A DNA stretch of 64,000 bases from an uncultured Alistipes sp. (GCA_900546065.1 URBK01000003.1:62001-126000), one strand, 5' to 3'. Shown: positions 44,850 through 53,731, counted from the stretch's first letter. Translations and numbers: made by a program. The notes: generated by a model not told the origin, from the sequence alone.

Positions 44850-45320
44850 ATGGGACTTATAATATTTCTCGTTCTTCTGGGAGTATTTTTCCTCGTGGTG
44901 GAGATGATGCTCCTGCCGGGTGTCACCATAGGCACCATACTCTCAATCATAAGCTATGCCGTCGCCGTATACATAGGTTTCGACCGCTTCGGCATCACGG
45001 GCGGAGGCATCACGCTGGCCGCCGTCATAATAGTGTCGCTCGTGGCCATAATCATTTCGCTGCGTGGCAAGACTTGGCGCCGACTGTCGCTCAAACAGAA
45101 GATCGAATCGTCGAGTATGGAGACACCCTCGGATACGGTCAAGGTGGGAGATCGGGGTACAACCCTTTCACGTCTTTCGCCCATGGGCAAGATCCTTATC
45201 GACGGCCGTGTCTATGAGGCCAAGTCGATCGACGCCTACATCGACCAGCGCAGCGAGGTGGAGGTCGTGGGATTCGAGAACTTCACCGTTATAGTCAAAC
45301 GTACGGATGGGTCAAAATAG
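44850..45320 (+). CDS. NfeD-family membrane protein
   Basis: 156 aa with two or three hydrophobic spans in the first ~70 residues, then a soluble OB-fold (DRGTTLSRLSPMGKILIDGRVYEAKSIDAYID...VEVVGFENFTVIV) typical of NfeD C-terminal domains. NfeD proteins partner with flotillin/SPFH proteins; here the flotillin-like FloA is the next gene. It lacks the N-terminal ClpP-class protease domain of long NfeD forms. Ile codons here are strikingly often ATA. Confidence 0.92.
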   Translation: MGLIIFLVLLGVFFLVVEMMLLPGVTIGTILSIISYAVAVYIGFDRFGITGGGITLAAVIIVSLVAIIISLRGKTWRRLSLKQKIESSSMETPSDTVKVGDRGTTLSRLSPMGKILIDGRVYEAKSIDAYIDQRSEVEVVGFENFTVIVKRTDGSK

Positions 45321-45425
45321 GACGGCTGCAAACACCGTCAGAATATTCCGCATAGATCAACAAAACATACGCGCACAAAGGAACAAAACGTGTAAAACAA
45401 TCATCAATCAAACCAACATAAGACT

Positions 45426-46397
45426 ATGGAACTGCAACTCGGATTAATCGCTGTGGTAATCGTATTGGGCCTCATAGCCATCTGGCTCATATTCTACTTC
45501 ATTCCCGTGGGCCTCTGGTTCTCGGCACTGGTGTCGGGCGTAAAGATCAGCCTGCTGCAACTCATCCTCATGCGTTGGCGCAAGGTGCCGCCTTCGGTAA
45601 TCGTATCGTCGATGATAGAGGGTACGAAGGCCGGACTCAATCTCGACCCCAACGAACTCGAAGCACACTACCTTGCCGGAGGTAACGTAACCAATGTCGT
45701 ACATGCGCTCGTGTCGGCACAGAAGGCAAACATCGTCCTCGACTTCAAGATGGCCACGGCTATCGATCTGGCCGGCCGCGACGTCTTCGAGGCCGTGCAG
45801 ATGTCGGTCAACCCCAAGGTCATAAATACACCTCCCGTTGCGGCCGTAGCCAAGGACGGCATACAGCTCATAGCCAAGGCCCGCGTCACTGTTCGCGCCA
45901 ACATCCGCCAACTCGTGGGCGGCGCCGGCGAGGAGACCGTGCTGGCACGTGTCGGCGAGGGTATCGTCTCGTCGATCGGTTCGGCCGACTCGCACAAGAT
46001 CGTCCTCGAGAATCCCGACTCGATCTCGCGCGTGGTGCTCGAGAAGGGCCTTGATGCCGGTACGGCCTTCGAGATACTCTCGATAGATATTGCCGACATT
46101 GACGTCGGAAAGAATATCGGCGCACAGCTGCAGATGGATCAGGCCGATGCAGACAAGAATATCGCACAGGCCAAGGCCGAGGAGCGCCGCGCCATGGCCG
46201 TAGCCCTCGAGCAGGAGAACAAGGCCAAGGCTCAGGAGGCCCGCGCCAAGGTTATCCTAGCCGAGGCCGAGGTGCCGCTGGCTATGGCCGAAGCCTTCCG
46301 CAACGGCAATCTGGGCATCATGGACTACTACAAGATGAAGAACATCATGGCCGACACGCAGATGCGTGAGACCATATCGCGCACCGACAAGAAATAA
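45426..46397 (+). CDS. floA: Flotillin-like protein FloA
   Basis: 323 aa. It starts with a membrane-inserting hydrophobic hairpin (about residues 5-48), followed by an SPFH domain ([26 protein letters not shown]...[26 protein letters not shown]). A coiled-coil region rich in Ala/Glu/Lys (about 230-280) precedes a short tail. FloA scaffolds detergent-resistant membrane domains. It follows nfeD by 105 bp, the usual nfeD-floA unit, and ends before a 16-bp hairpin. Confidence 0.97.
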   Translation: MELQLGLIAVVIVLGLIAIWLIFYFIPVGLWFSALVSGVKISLLQLILMRWRKVPPSVIVSSMIEGTKAGLNLDPNELEAHYLAGGNVTNVVHALVSAQKANIVLDFKMATAIDLAGRDVFEAVQMSVNPKVINTPPVAAVAKDGIQLIAKARVTVRANIRQLVGGAGEETVLARVGEGIVSSIGSADSHKIVLENPDSISRVVLEKGLDAGTAFEILSIDIADIDVGKNIGAQLQMDQADADKNIAQAKAEERRAMAVALEQENKAKAQEARAKVILAEAEVPLAMAEAFRNGNLGIMDYYKMKNIMADTQMRETISRTDKK

Positions 46398-46420
46398 TCG
46401 GGCGCAGCAAGCCCCAACAT

Positions 46421-46459
46421 GACGGCCCCGACCTTACAATCGATAAGGTCGGGGCCGTC
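46421..46459. terminator. Long hairpin terminator between floA and the CDGSH gene
   Basis: A perfect 16-bp stem (46421-46436 with 46444-46459) with a 7-nt loop lies between convergent genes. There is little T run, but the stem is very stable. Confidence 0.82.
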
Positions 46460-46480
46460 GGTATCTGCAGCCGAAGAATA

Positions 46481-47248
46481 TCAATAGACCTTTTCGGGTA
46501 CGGTCTCCCCTTCCGGTACACCCTCTATCTCATCTCGCCACTTGATAGCGGCATGCGTACCGTCACAATAGGGTTTGTTCTCCGAATGGCCGCAGCGGCA
46601 CAGCACCACACGGTTGCGGATCTCGTAGGGCGTGCCGTCGGCACGTTCAATGCGTATGCCGCCCCTTACCCACAATCCGCCGCTCGAGTTCATCGCTATA
46701 TCCTCTATCAGTGCCAGCTCGGGATCATAATGCGGTTCGAAAGGCTTTCCGGTCTCGTTGTCCCAAGCCATAAGACGGCTGCCCGGACACATCGAGGCCT
46801 CGCGTATGGCCAGCTTGCGCTTGCGCGGATCGTCCGACTCGGCCACAAGGGCCCATGCTCGGCCGTCGGCATCGCAGAAACGCGCAAAGGTACAATAACG
46901 TTCGTTGTCACTCATCGATACTTTCGGACCCTCGGTCACCTCCACCGCCTCGAGCAGCGGCGAGACGGGAGCCTTCAGTTCCGAATCCCACACCACGGAT
47001 GCATGCGTGCCGTCACAATAGGGTTTGCGGTGCGACGCCCCGCAGCGACACAGGGCCGTCGGCTCGCTCTCCGTAGAGAAGTGGCGCCCCTCCTGAAAAT
47101 ACCAGCTCGCGCCGCGGTCGTTCGACATGATGAACTGCTGAGCCAGAGGCGGACGTCCGAATACAAGGTACGGGCCGCGCTCGGCAATCGTAATACGGTA
47201 CTTTTTTGCGGCAGGAATCGATCCTGTCATAATTTTAGCGTCAGACAT
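46481..47248 (-). CDS. Double CDGSH iron-sulfur protein
   Basis: 255 aa with two CDGSH-type motifs: CRCGASHRKPYCDGTH at about residues 67-82 and CRCGHSENKPYCDGTH near 221-236. Each supplies the three Cys and one His that hold a [2Fe-2S] cluster in mitoNEET-like proteins. Between them is a region with ERYCTFARFCDADGRAW and SMCPGSRLMAWD, carrying additional cysteines like the domain found beside CDGSH motifs in bacteria. A redox or Fe-S transfer role is expected but the substrate is unknown. ATG 47248 avoids an unsupported 22-residue extension. Confidence 0.88.
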   Translation of the reverse strand: MSDAKIMTGSIPAAKKYRITIAERGPYLVFGRPPLAQQFIMSNDRGASWYFQEGRHFSTESEPTALCRCGASHRKPYCDGTHASVVWDSELKAPVSPLLEAVEVTEGPKVSMSDNERYCTFARFCDADGRAWALVAESDDPRKRKLAIREASMCPGSRLMAWDNETGKPFEPHYDPELALIEDIAMNSSGGLWVRGGIRIERADGTPYEIRNRVVLCRCGHSENKPYCDGTHAAIKWRDEIEGVPEGETVPEKVY

Positions 47249-47375
47249 ATAATAAATGTATTTTCGGTTCGTTTGCACAATAGGCAATAATTGTTCCTCG
47301 AATGAGATTCCCACAATGATTCTTTGACGGGGAATTGCCGCTACGGGTACATTATTATGGGAATTATGAATATGG

Positions 47376-47631
47376 GGATACGCCTCGGCTAAGACAATTC
47401 TGAAAAACTGCGGTTATCGAGTTGACCTTGCGCCCGGCTTTCACTATATTTCCATAATATAGGATGCGCCCGGCCATGACAAGTCTGAAAAACTGCGGTT
47501 ATCGAGTTGACCTTGTGCCCGGCTTTCACTATATTTCCATAATATAGGATGCGCCTCGGCATAGCCAAATCTGAAAAACTTCGTTTTTCGATTTGTCTTT
47601 GCGCTCGGCTTTCACTATATTTGCCCAATAT
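47376..47631 (+). repeat. Three tandem copies of an ~86-bp promoter-bearing unit
   Basis: Copies at 47376-47461, 47462-47546 and 47547-~47631. Each holds TCTGAAAAACT, then CGGCTTTCACTATATTT. Copies 1 and 2 are nearly identical; copy 3 diverges in its middle but carries the intact promoter. They lie within the 410-bp spacer 47249-47658; the part left of 47376 holds nothing I can assign. Confidence 0.88.
47592..47623 (+). promoter_or_regulatory. Promoter for the FISUMP lipoprotein gene
   Basis: TTTG at 47592-47595, a 20-bp spacer and TATATTTG at 47616-47623, inside repeat copy 3. The equivalent boxes in copies 1 and 2 read GTTG and TATATTTC, each one base off consensus. Confidence 0.85.
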
Positions 47632-47658
47632 TTTAACCGAATATAGACAAGACAATAT

Positions 47659-49158
47659 ATGAAGTCTCTTTTTCGAAACCTTTTCGTTGCAGCCGTATCA
47701 GCTGCGGTATCTCTTGCGGCGTTATGGTCATGTACGACAAACGAAAAGTATGATTTCTCGTTCACTCTTCCCGGACATATCGTAACCGAGTTGGAGAGTA
47801 CGGTCGTCATACCCATCACGGCACGCAATATAACCAGCGTATCGGTCACATCAACACCCAAAGGCTGGACCGTCGAGGATGTCGATCTCCAGAACTGGAC
47901 CGTCACCGTAAAGGCTCCCTCGGCATATACGGCCGATGACCCTACCGTCGAGGAGAACGGAACGCTCAAGCTCTCGGGTTTCACCCCGGCGGGAACATCC
48001 GTGACGGCATCGTCATACCTCTCGCTGCTTAACCTCGAAATGGATCTCAGCGACAAGTATTCAAACTGTTATGTCATCTCGCAGAAGGATACCCGTTACA
48101 CCATCGACGTGACGCACAAGGGCGAAAGTTCGGAGACATTCACTCCCGACAACGTCGAGGTGCTGTGGCAGAGCGACCGCGAGCTGGTCAACTATACGAG
48201 CTATTACGCCGACAAGGGTACCTTCACCTTCTTCATATCGCATACCGACATCACCGATGACAACGATAACGTGATCGATTCGGTCACTCCCGACGGAAAT
48301 GCCGTCGTTGCGGCATACGACTCGGCGGGGAACATTATATGGAGCTGGCATATATGGATTACGGGATCGGACGTCGAGTCGACGGCCATAACTACCTCGG
48401 CAGGCGTATTCATGGACCGCAATCTCGGAGCATACCACAACAGCGACGGCTCGACCGACACGGACGACATATTCAAATCATACGGTCTCTACTACCAGTG
48501 GGGCCGCAAGGATCCCTTCATCCGTCCCGTCGACTACAACTTCTCGAACAACGAAGACCGTACCGTATATACCGGTTCGGGAACGACCAAGCGTTTCTCG
48601 TATGTCGATGCCGAGAAAGGCAGCGATGTCGGGACGTTGGAATACACCGTCAAGAACCCCATGTCGTATGTACTCGGGTCGGCTGACAACGACTACGACT
48701 GGCTCTATACCTCGCATGACGACAATCTCTGGTCATCGGAGCAGAAGAGCATCTACGATCCCTGCCCGCGCGGCTGGCGCGTCCCCGACGGCAATGCCTT
48801 CGTCGGTATGGACATAGACCAATCGGAGGATCTATCGGAGTTGGGAGACATACGCGGCATGTACGGGTGGCACTTGGTAGACACCGCCACCGGCACCAAG
48901 ATATTTATGCCGGGAGCCGGACGCCGCAGTTTCGAGAACGGCAAGCTCACCAATGTCAACAACTACGGATACGAGAACACCCCCATGCCGTGGGTCGGAT
49001 ACTATTGGACTGCGGGCATAGCCACCTCGGACAGAAGCAAGGCACAGTCGATGTTCTTCGATCTGAACACCACGCGTGCCGTAAACAACCGCTACGAGCC
49101 GCAGAAGGAGATGTATCGCGCCAACGCCATGCAGATCCGATGCGTAAGGGAAGAATAA
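47659..49158 (+). CDS. FISUMP-domain lipoprotein
   Basis: 499 aa with a lipoprotein signal (LAALWSCTTNE; Cys near residue 24). A beta-rich N-terminal region with BACON-like features spans ~30-120 (STPKGWTVEDVDLQNWTVTV). The C-terminal half, ~250-499, carries the Fibrobacter succinogenes major paralogous domain pattern: FMDRNLGAY, YYQWGRKDPF, YDPCPRGWRVP, MPGAGRRS, YYWTAG and a final MQIRCVRE. FISUMP proteins are surface-exposed with C-lectin-like folds; the ligand is unknown. It is preceded by the triple promoter repeat and appears monocistronic. Confidence 0.87.
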   Translation: MKSLFRNLFVAAVSAAVSLAALWSCTTNEKYDFSFTLPGHIVTELESTVVIPITARNITSVSVTSTPKGWTVEDVDLQNWTVTVKAPSAYTADDPTVEENGTLKLSGFTPAGTSVTASSYLSLLNLEMDLSDKYSNCYVISQKDTRYTIDVTHKGESSETFTPDNVEVLWQSDRELVNYTSYYADKGTFTFFISHTDITDDNDNVIDSVTPDGNAVVAAYDSAGNIIWSWHIWITGSDVESTAITTSAGVFMDRNLGAYHNSDGSTDTDDIFKSYGLYYQWGRKDPFIRPVDYNFSNNEDRTVYTGSGTTKRFSYVDAEKGSDVGTLEYTVKNPMSYVLGSADNDYDWLYTSHDDNLWSSEQKSIYDPCPRGWRVPDGNAFVGMDIDQSEDLSELGDIRGMYGWHLVDTATGTKIFMPGAGRRSFENGKLTNVNNYGYENTPMPWVGYYWTAGIATSDRSKAQSMFFDLNTTRAVNNRYEPQKEMYRANAMQIRCVREE

Positions 49159-49517
49159 TCCCCCCACGCCGCAATATCGTTCCCGCCAATGACAAGGGGC
49201 CGCTGACTAAGGACAGCAGATATCAAGATATTTAGGATATTAGGATATTAAGATATCAGGGATAAGGATCCAAATATCACATAGATAAAGAGATCATTCA
49301 TCATAAAGGACGTCTCTCCATACGGGGAGGCGTCTTTACTTTTAATGCGACCCTATGACGATCGCGGCAACATCCCTACCCGCAACTCATGCACGAATAA
49401 TACCCGTAAAAGCACATTAAATGGCTGACTGCGGAAATTATACGCTCTCCAGCCGGGACAATGGTACGACACTTGCGACAGAAATGCCAAATATCCCACA
49501 CCTAACATCTTGAAATT
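49159..49517. other. Spacer with short AT repeats between FISUMP and MFS genes
   Basis: 359 bp without a gene. From 49218 to about 49269 it has a run of imperfect 8-10-bp units of the type GATATTAG/GATATCAG, flanked by GATATC at both sides. A terminator-like hairpin follows at 49309-49334. No consensus promoter for the MFS gene is visible. Confidence 0.55.
49309..49334 (+). terminator. Terminator-like hairpin downstream of the FISUMP gene
   Basis: An 11-bp stem with two G-U pairs (49309-49319 with 49324-49334) and a 4-nt loop ATAC, followed by TTTACTTTT. It lies 150 bp past the stop codon. Confidence 0.75.
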
Positions 49518-50741
49518 ATGCAGATACAAACAGGAAAAGGCAGTGTGTCGCTCGCCGTGGTCATCGCCATCTGGTCGGTTTCGGCCGTGGTGTCGCTGCC
49601 CGGGCTGGCCGTGTCACCCATAATGGGCGACCTGAACAAGATCTTCCCGCATGTGAGCAATCTCGAAATACAGATGCTCACGTCGATCCCCTCCGTGCTG
49701 ATCATCCCCTTTATTCTGTTGTCGGGGCGACTGTCGGTCGCACGCAACAAGATCGCACTGCTGCGTGCTGGCCTCGCCATATTCTTTATCAGCGGCGTGG
49801 CATGTCTCTTTGCCCGCACAATGACACAGCTCATCGCCGTTAGCTGCATCCTCGGCATAGGCGCCGGAATCGTCATACCGCTCTCAACGGGTCTTGTCGT
49901 CGACTACTTCACGGGCGACTTCCGCGTGCGGCAGTTGGGCATAAGCTCCGCCGTGAATAACCTGACACTGGTATTGGCTACGGCATTTACGGGCTACCTC
50001 GCAGGCGTGGACTGGCACCTTCCGTTTCTCGTATATACGCTTCCCGTCGTGACGCTCCTGCTGACGGCATGGCTCCGACGCGTGCCGCCTGCACCCGAGC
50101 CGCCGCAGAGCGACCAGTTCCGACAGAAGAGCATCAACCGCGGACGTCTGGCCGCACTTATGGGGATATACTTCTTCATCACCTTCTCGGTACTGGTGAT
50201 AACATTCTATACGTCGTTTCTGGTCGAGAGCTACAAATTCAGCGAATCATTCTCGGGGCTCGTCATATCGCTATTCTTCCTTGCCATCATGGCCCCGGGC
50301 TTCATGCTGAACACGCTCATAAAGTATCTCGGACGCAGTCTCAACGTCGTATCGCTCGCCATGATAAGCATCGGGCTGCTCATAACGGGATGCCTGCACA
50401 ACCAGCCGGCCATGATTGCGGGCGCCATGCTCGCAGGTCTGGGATACGGAATCATGCAGCCCCTCATATACGACAAGACGGCAATCATATCGCCCCCGCA
50501 GACCGCTACCCTCTCGCTGTCGTTCGTCATGTCGGTAAATTATCTTGCGGTGCTTGTATGCCCGTTCATAGTCGATCTCTTCGGGCGCATGTTCCACATG
50601 TCGCACGACAACCGTTTTCCGTTCGTGCTGAACGCCGTACTCACGGCTTTCTTCGCCGTATGGGCATACGTCAAGCGCGACGACTTCGCCATGGGAATGG
50701 AAGAATCCTATGTCTCGGACAACAAATCCGCAAGCCGCTGA
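49518..50741 (+). CDS. Major facilitator superfamily transporter
   Basis: 407 aa with about twelve hydrophobic spans. The central cytoplasmic loop is at about 190-215 (RRVPPAPEPPQSDQFRQKSINRG). The first half ends TM5 with LVVDYFTGDFRVRQLGISSAVNN, matching the MFS motif between spans 4 and 5. The substrate cannot be read from sequence; drug/sugar efflux or uptake are both possible. It stands alone between a hairpin and a convergent minus-strand gene. Confidence 0.88.
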   Translation: MQIQTGKGSVSLAVVIAIWSVSAVVSLPGLAVSPIMGDLNKIFPHVSNLEIQMLTSIPSVLIIPFILLSGRLSVARNKIALLRAGLAIFFISGVACLFARTMTQLIAVSCILGIGAGIVIPLSTGLVVDYFTGDFRVRQLGISSAVNNLTLVLATAFTGYLAGVDWHLPFLVYTLPVVTLLLTAWLRRVPPAPEPPQSDQFRQKSINRGRLAALMGIYFFITFSVLVITFYTSFLVESYKFSESFSGLVISLFFLAIMAPGFMLNTLIKYLGRSLNVVSLAMISIGLLITGCLHNQPAMIAGAMLAGLGYGIMQPLIYDKTAIISPPQTATLSLSFVMSVNYLAVLVCPFIVDLFGRMFHMSHDNRFPFVLNAVLTAFFAVWAYVKRDDFAMGMEESYVSDNKSASR

Positions 50742-50920
50742 CAACATACATCCCGATACATGTCACAGCCTTGTCGGGAGAGCCGAATATCGAATCGCGC
50801 TCTCCCGTCTCTTTTATCGAGACATATATGTTTTTACTACTGGACCATCTCCTTTAAGATCAATATTACAATATCGTCTCCGAAGCAAATACACGGCCTC
50901 GTGTCCGACCAAATAGCACA

Positions 50921-50949
50921 AAAAAGCCCTCCGCTTCGAAGCGGAGGGC
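50921..50949 (-). terminator. Intrinsic terminator after the OmpA/DUF3868 gene
   Basis: A 9-bp stem (GCCCTCCGC at 50926-50934 with 50941-50949) and a 6-nt loop. The A-run on its left reads as a T-run for the minus strand. Confidence 0.88.
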
Positions 50950-50971
50950 CGTATTACGAAGGCCGTCAACC

Positions 50972-52462
50972 CTAATTGTCAGCCTGCATAAGTTGTTTGA
51001 GCAGCGATATATTGTACGCCGCCTCCTTCACACCGGCCTTCTGTGCCTGCTGGAAGAGGCTCATCGCCTGCTGGTAGTCGCCCTGCGACATGGCCAGAAT
51101 ACCGCGTGAATTCATCGCCTCGGGCATTGTCGAGGGCACGCCCTCAAGATATGCCGCAGCCTGCGTATAGTTGCCGTTGGCCATGGCCACGTTGGCAGCA
51201 TTGATTCGCGACTCGGGAGAATGTGGATAGGTCTGGACGGCGATCAGTATGATGTCGTTCCACTCCTTGCTGCCCTTCTCGAAGGTCAGCGCCACCATAT
51301 ATATCTCGGCCGGGCTCAACTGTACGGGGTTCGTATAGACAAGCTTCTTGGCCTCGTCGACCGTATACGGACGCACGTTGTAATTGACCGTATAGTCCGT
51401 AACACGCAACTGGGGATACCACGTCCGCAGCATGAAATCATACTCGACGGGGAAGCGGCGGCGTATCTCGGCATTCTTGTTCTCGGGTTTGATCGAGGGA
51501 TCGTCTATTACTCCGATGATGCGGCGATAGTCGTTGATGCAACTCTGCGTGAGCATCTGCTTCAAGGCATCCCAGTTTGTGGGCGAAGAGTCTACCGTGA
51601 TGAGCGACGCATCGACCAGCTTGTTGTTTACAAGGTAGTTCTTTACGGCAGCCGCACGGTTTGCCGCCAACTTGACGTTGTTTGCGTACGGGCCCTCGGG
51701 CGAAGCGTATCCCATAAGGTGCACCGACGTGATCTTGTTGTCGGCATTGCCCGCAACGCCGCTGACCGTACTGCGGATCTTCTCCATCTCGGCCTTGTTA
51801 TCCATGTACGACGGATCTATCTCACTCTTGTTCACTGGGAAATATACGGCAGCCGTGCCTTGGGCCGTACGCATCTTGCCATTGTCGGACGGTGTCGCGT
51901 ATGCCATCTGCGGCTTGCCCGCAGGCATCTGCTGCGAAGGCTTGGCCGACTGCGACGAGGTTCCGGGCTGCATGGCCGGCGCCATCGTTGCCGCCGTTAT
52001 GAGCTCCGCTCCCAGCGAACGGTCACGGCACGCGCACCACTCCTGCTGCAATACCAGCTTCGAGTTGTCCATCCAGCGCTCGTACGGGATGTCGATCTCG
52101 TAATCAACATTCTGCATGTGATGGTTGTGACGACGCACGTAGATGTCGTCCGACACGGGCTCGCGCCTCATCTGACGCTCGCGCACGATACTGCGGCGGC
52201 GGCCGTCCACCACTATCGCCGGAAGCTCCACATAACGGTTGCCATCGGTTACCATGGGAGTGATCCACAGCGAACGATTCGACTTGATCTTCAGATCGGT
52301 AAGGTCTACGTCCATGGCCACGTCGAGACGTCCCGCCGACCGCTGCATCGTAATGTCCGAAATCCGCACGCCGTCGGTTACGATCGTCTCCTGTGCCGCT
52401 GACATCTGCCACACCATGGTCAGGGCGCAAAGCGCAAATGCGTATTGTACAAAATGTTTCAT
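50972..52462 (-). CDS. DUF3868 and OmpA-domain outer-membrane-associated protein
   Basis: 496 aa with signal peptide (1-23, MSAAQE). Residues ~24-150 match the DUF3868 region (ITMQRSAGRLDVAMDVDL, VVDGRRRSIVRERQMRRE). A Ser/Gln/Pro linker follows at ~160-195. An OmpA-like peptidoglycan-binding domain covers ~205-330 (VYFPVNKSEIDPSY, VHLMGYASPEGPYANN, NRAAAVKNYLV). The C terminus (~400-496) has TPR-like repeats (GNYTQAAAYLEGV, GDYQQAMSLFQQA). DUF3868 proteins occur with fimbriae (Mfa/Fim-type) loci, but no fimbrillin is nearby. The DUF3575 gene precedes it by 12 bp in one transcript. Confidence 0.88.
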   Translation of the reverse strand: MKHFVQYAFALCALTMVWQMSAAQETIVTDGVRISDITMQRSAGRLDVAMDVDLTDLKIKSNRSLWITPMVTDGNRYVELPAIVVDGRRRSIVRERQMRREPVSDDIYVRRHNHHMQNVDYEIDIPYERWMDNSKLVLQQEWCACRDRSLGAELITAATMAPAMQPGTSSQSAKPSQQMPAGKPQMAYATPSDNGKMRTAQGTAAVYFPVNKSEIDPSYMDNKAEMEKIRSTVSGVAGNADNKITSVHLMGYASPEGPYANNVKLAANRAAAVKNYLVNNKLVDASLITVDSSPTNWDALKQMLTQSCINDYRRIIGVIDDPSIKPENKNAEIRRRFPVEYDFMLRTWYPQLRVTDYTVNYNVRPYTVDEAKKLVYTNPVQLSPAEIYMVALTFEKGSKEWNDIILIAVQTYPHSPESRINAANVAMANGNYTQAAAYLEGVPSTMPEAMNSRGILAMSQGDYQQAMSLFQQAQKAGVKEAAYNISLLKQLMQADN

Positions 52463-52474
52463 CTCTGTCTTGTT

Positions 52475-53044
52475 TTAGAATAGATATACGAATGATACGG
52501 CGAGCTTCGTCAGGCCCCAATAATCCTTGGTGCCCGTCGCCACTTTGGTGCTGTGCTCGGGATAGTGGTAGCGGTCGAACCATGCATGGGCATAACCCAT
52601 ACCGATCTCGGCCTCGAGATTCCAATGTCTGCCGAGCACCCAATCGTAACCGTAAGAGATACCGGCACCTATCGCATGGCCCTTGTAACGGTTGTCCTTG
52701 AGAGAGTCCCACATGCTGAAGGGGAAGAACGCGAGATTACCCACGTCGAAGCCGCCGCCCAACATGTGCACACCGAGGAAATGACCGTTGAAACGTTCGC
52801 ACGTCCACCACTTGAATTCGGGTTGTACGAGCCAATGTTTCCATTTGCGGTCGTGAGAGAATGTGAAGGGATTGAATCCCGCCGAGATTTCGAGGGTCGT
52901 ACGCTGACCCAGTCCGATCTCCACGCCCAGATTGGGCGAGGCCGACGCCAAATAGAGAAGATTGGTCTTTAAGCCTACCTCCTGTGCATCGGTTTTTCCG
53001 ATGAATACTGAGAGTCCCAGCAAAAGAAAGAGTAATTTTCTCAT
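52475..53044 (-). CDS. DUF3575 outer-membrane beta-barrel-type protein
   Basis: 189 aa with signal peptide (1-20, KTDAQE). The mature part shows the DUF3575 pattern: VGLKTNLLYLASASPNLGVEIGL, WWTCERFNGHFLGVH, and a final AVSFVYLF with an aromatic terminus, as in small outer-membrane barrels. ATG 53044 is chosen because the upstream extension lacks a signal sequence. It lies immediately downstream of an inverted repeat and is co-transcribed with the OmpA/DUF3868 protein. The family is linked to fimbrial or envelope loci in Bacteroidales. Confidence 0.88.
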   Translation of the reverse strand: MRKLLFLLLGLSVFIGKTDAQEVGLKTNLLYLASASPNLGVEIGLGQRTTLEISAGFNPFTFSHDRKWKHWLVQPEFKWWTCERFNGHFLGVHMLGGGFDVGNLAFFPFSMWDSLKDNRYKGHAIGAGISYGYDWVLGRHWNLEAEIGMGYAHAWFDRYHYPEHSTKVATGTKDYWGLTKLAVSFVYLF

Positions 53045-53072
53045 GGTTCGAAGATTGCCTGTTATTCGAACC
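53045..53072 (-). promoter_or_regulatory. Inverted repeat abutting the DUF3575 start codon
   Basis: GGTTCGAA (53045-53052) and TTCGAACC (53065-53072) form a perfect 8-bp inverted repeat with a 12-bp spacer. In the transcript it would fold directly before the ATG. It may be an operator or a translation-control hairpin. Confidence 0.5.
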
Positions 53073-53216
53073 GTGTAAGTATCAAACTCTGCACCAAAAC
53101 TCTCCCGTGCAGGGGAAAAATACATCGCACCTTCCGGCACCGGATGGAAGGCACGCACATCAAACAATTATGTTACAGTTGATTACAAAAGCCTGCGCGA
53201 CATATACGACAAGGCA

Positions 53217-53678
53217 TCACAACATGGAATTGACCCCCTCGACGGCGAGTATAAGGAGCAGGTAACGCAGAAACTTACCTATGAACATCGTCACCGTGGT
53301 GATATATATATTGCATCGCATAAGTCCCAGCAACACTATTATCACCTCACCGACCCACGGCAGCACGCCGAACAGTCCCATCCACGCGCCGTACTTGCTG
53401 ACGAAGCCCTCGACACGTGTCATCTTCTGCTTGTCGATCTTGAGCCAGCGCTCGATCCACTGCATATTGCCCAGATAACCGAGCCAATAGCAGAGCAAAC
53501 CTCCGAGGGTGTTTCCTATCGAGGCGGCTATAAGACATGTAACGGGGTCGGAGCCCATCTGCACCAGTACCGTGAGCACCACCTCCGAGCTGAAGGGCAG
53601 GATGCTGCCTGCCAGCAGCGCCGAGATGAAGAGGCCTATATATCCCCAGTCGATAAGGAATTGTACGATCGAATCCAT
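53217..53678 (-). CDS. YqaA-type VTT-domain membrane protein
   Basis: 153 aa with four or five hydrophobic spans and the SNARE-associated/VTT fold: FISALLAGSILPFSSEVVLTVL, SIGNTLGGLLCYWLGYLG and KYGAWMGLFGVLPWVGEVIIVLLGLM. DedA/VTT relatives act in lipid scrambling and envelope homeostasis. ATG 53678 matches family N termini (MDSIVQFLIDWGYIGLF), with a full promoter just upstream. Confidence 0.9.
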   Translation of the reverse strand: MDSIVQFLIDWGYIGLFISALLAGSILPFSSEVVLTVLVQMGSDPVTCLIAASIGNTLGGLLCYWLGYLGNMQWIERWLKIDKQKMTRVEGFVSKYGAWMGLFGVLPWVGEVIIVLLGLMRCNIYITTVTMFIGKFLRYLLLILAVEGVNSML

Positions 53679-53699
53679 GGCAAAGGCATTACTGTGGTG

Positions 53700-53731
53700 C
53701 AAAAATATGAAAATGCGGGCGCATAGACAAA
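53700..53731 (-). promoter_or_regulatory. Promoter for the yqaA-type gene
   Basis: The minus strand reads TTTG (53731-53728), a 20-bp spacer, then TATTTTTG (53707-53700), 21 bp before the ATG. Confidence 0.87.

Noticed and set aside
47376..47631. The 86-bp repeats as a CRISPR array
   Set aside because: Units are contiguous with no unique spacers, and no cas genes are present.
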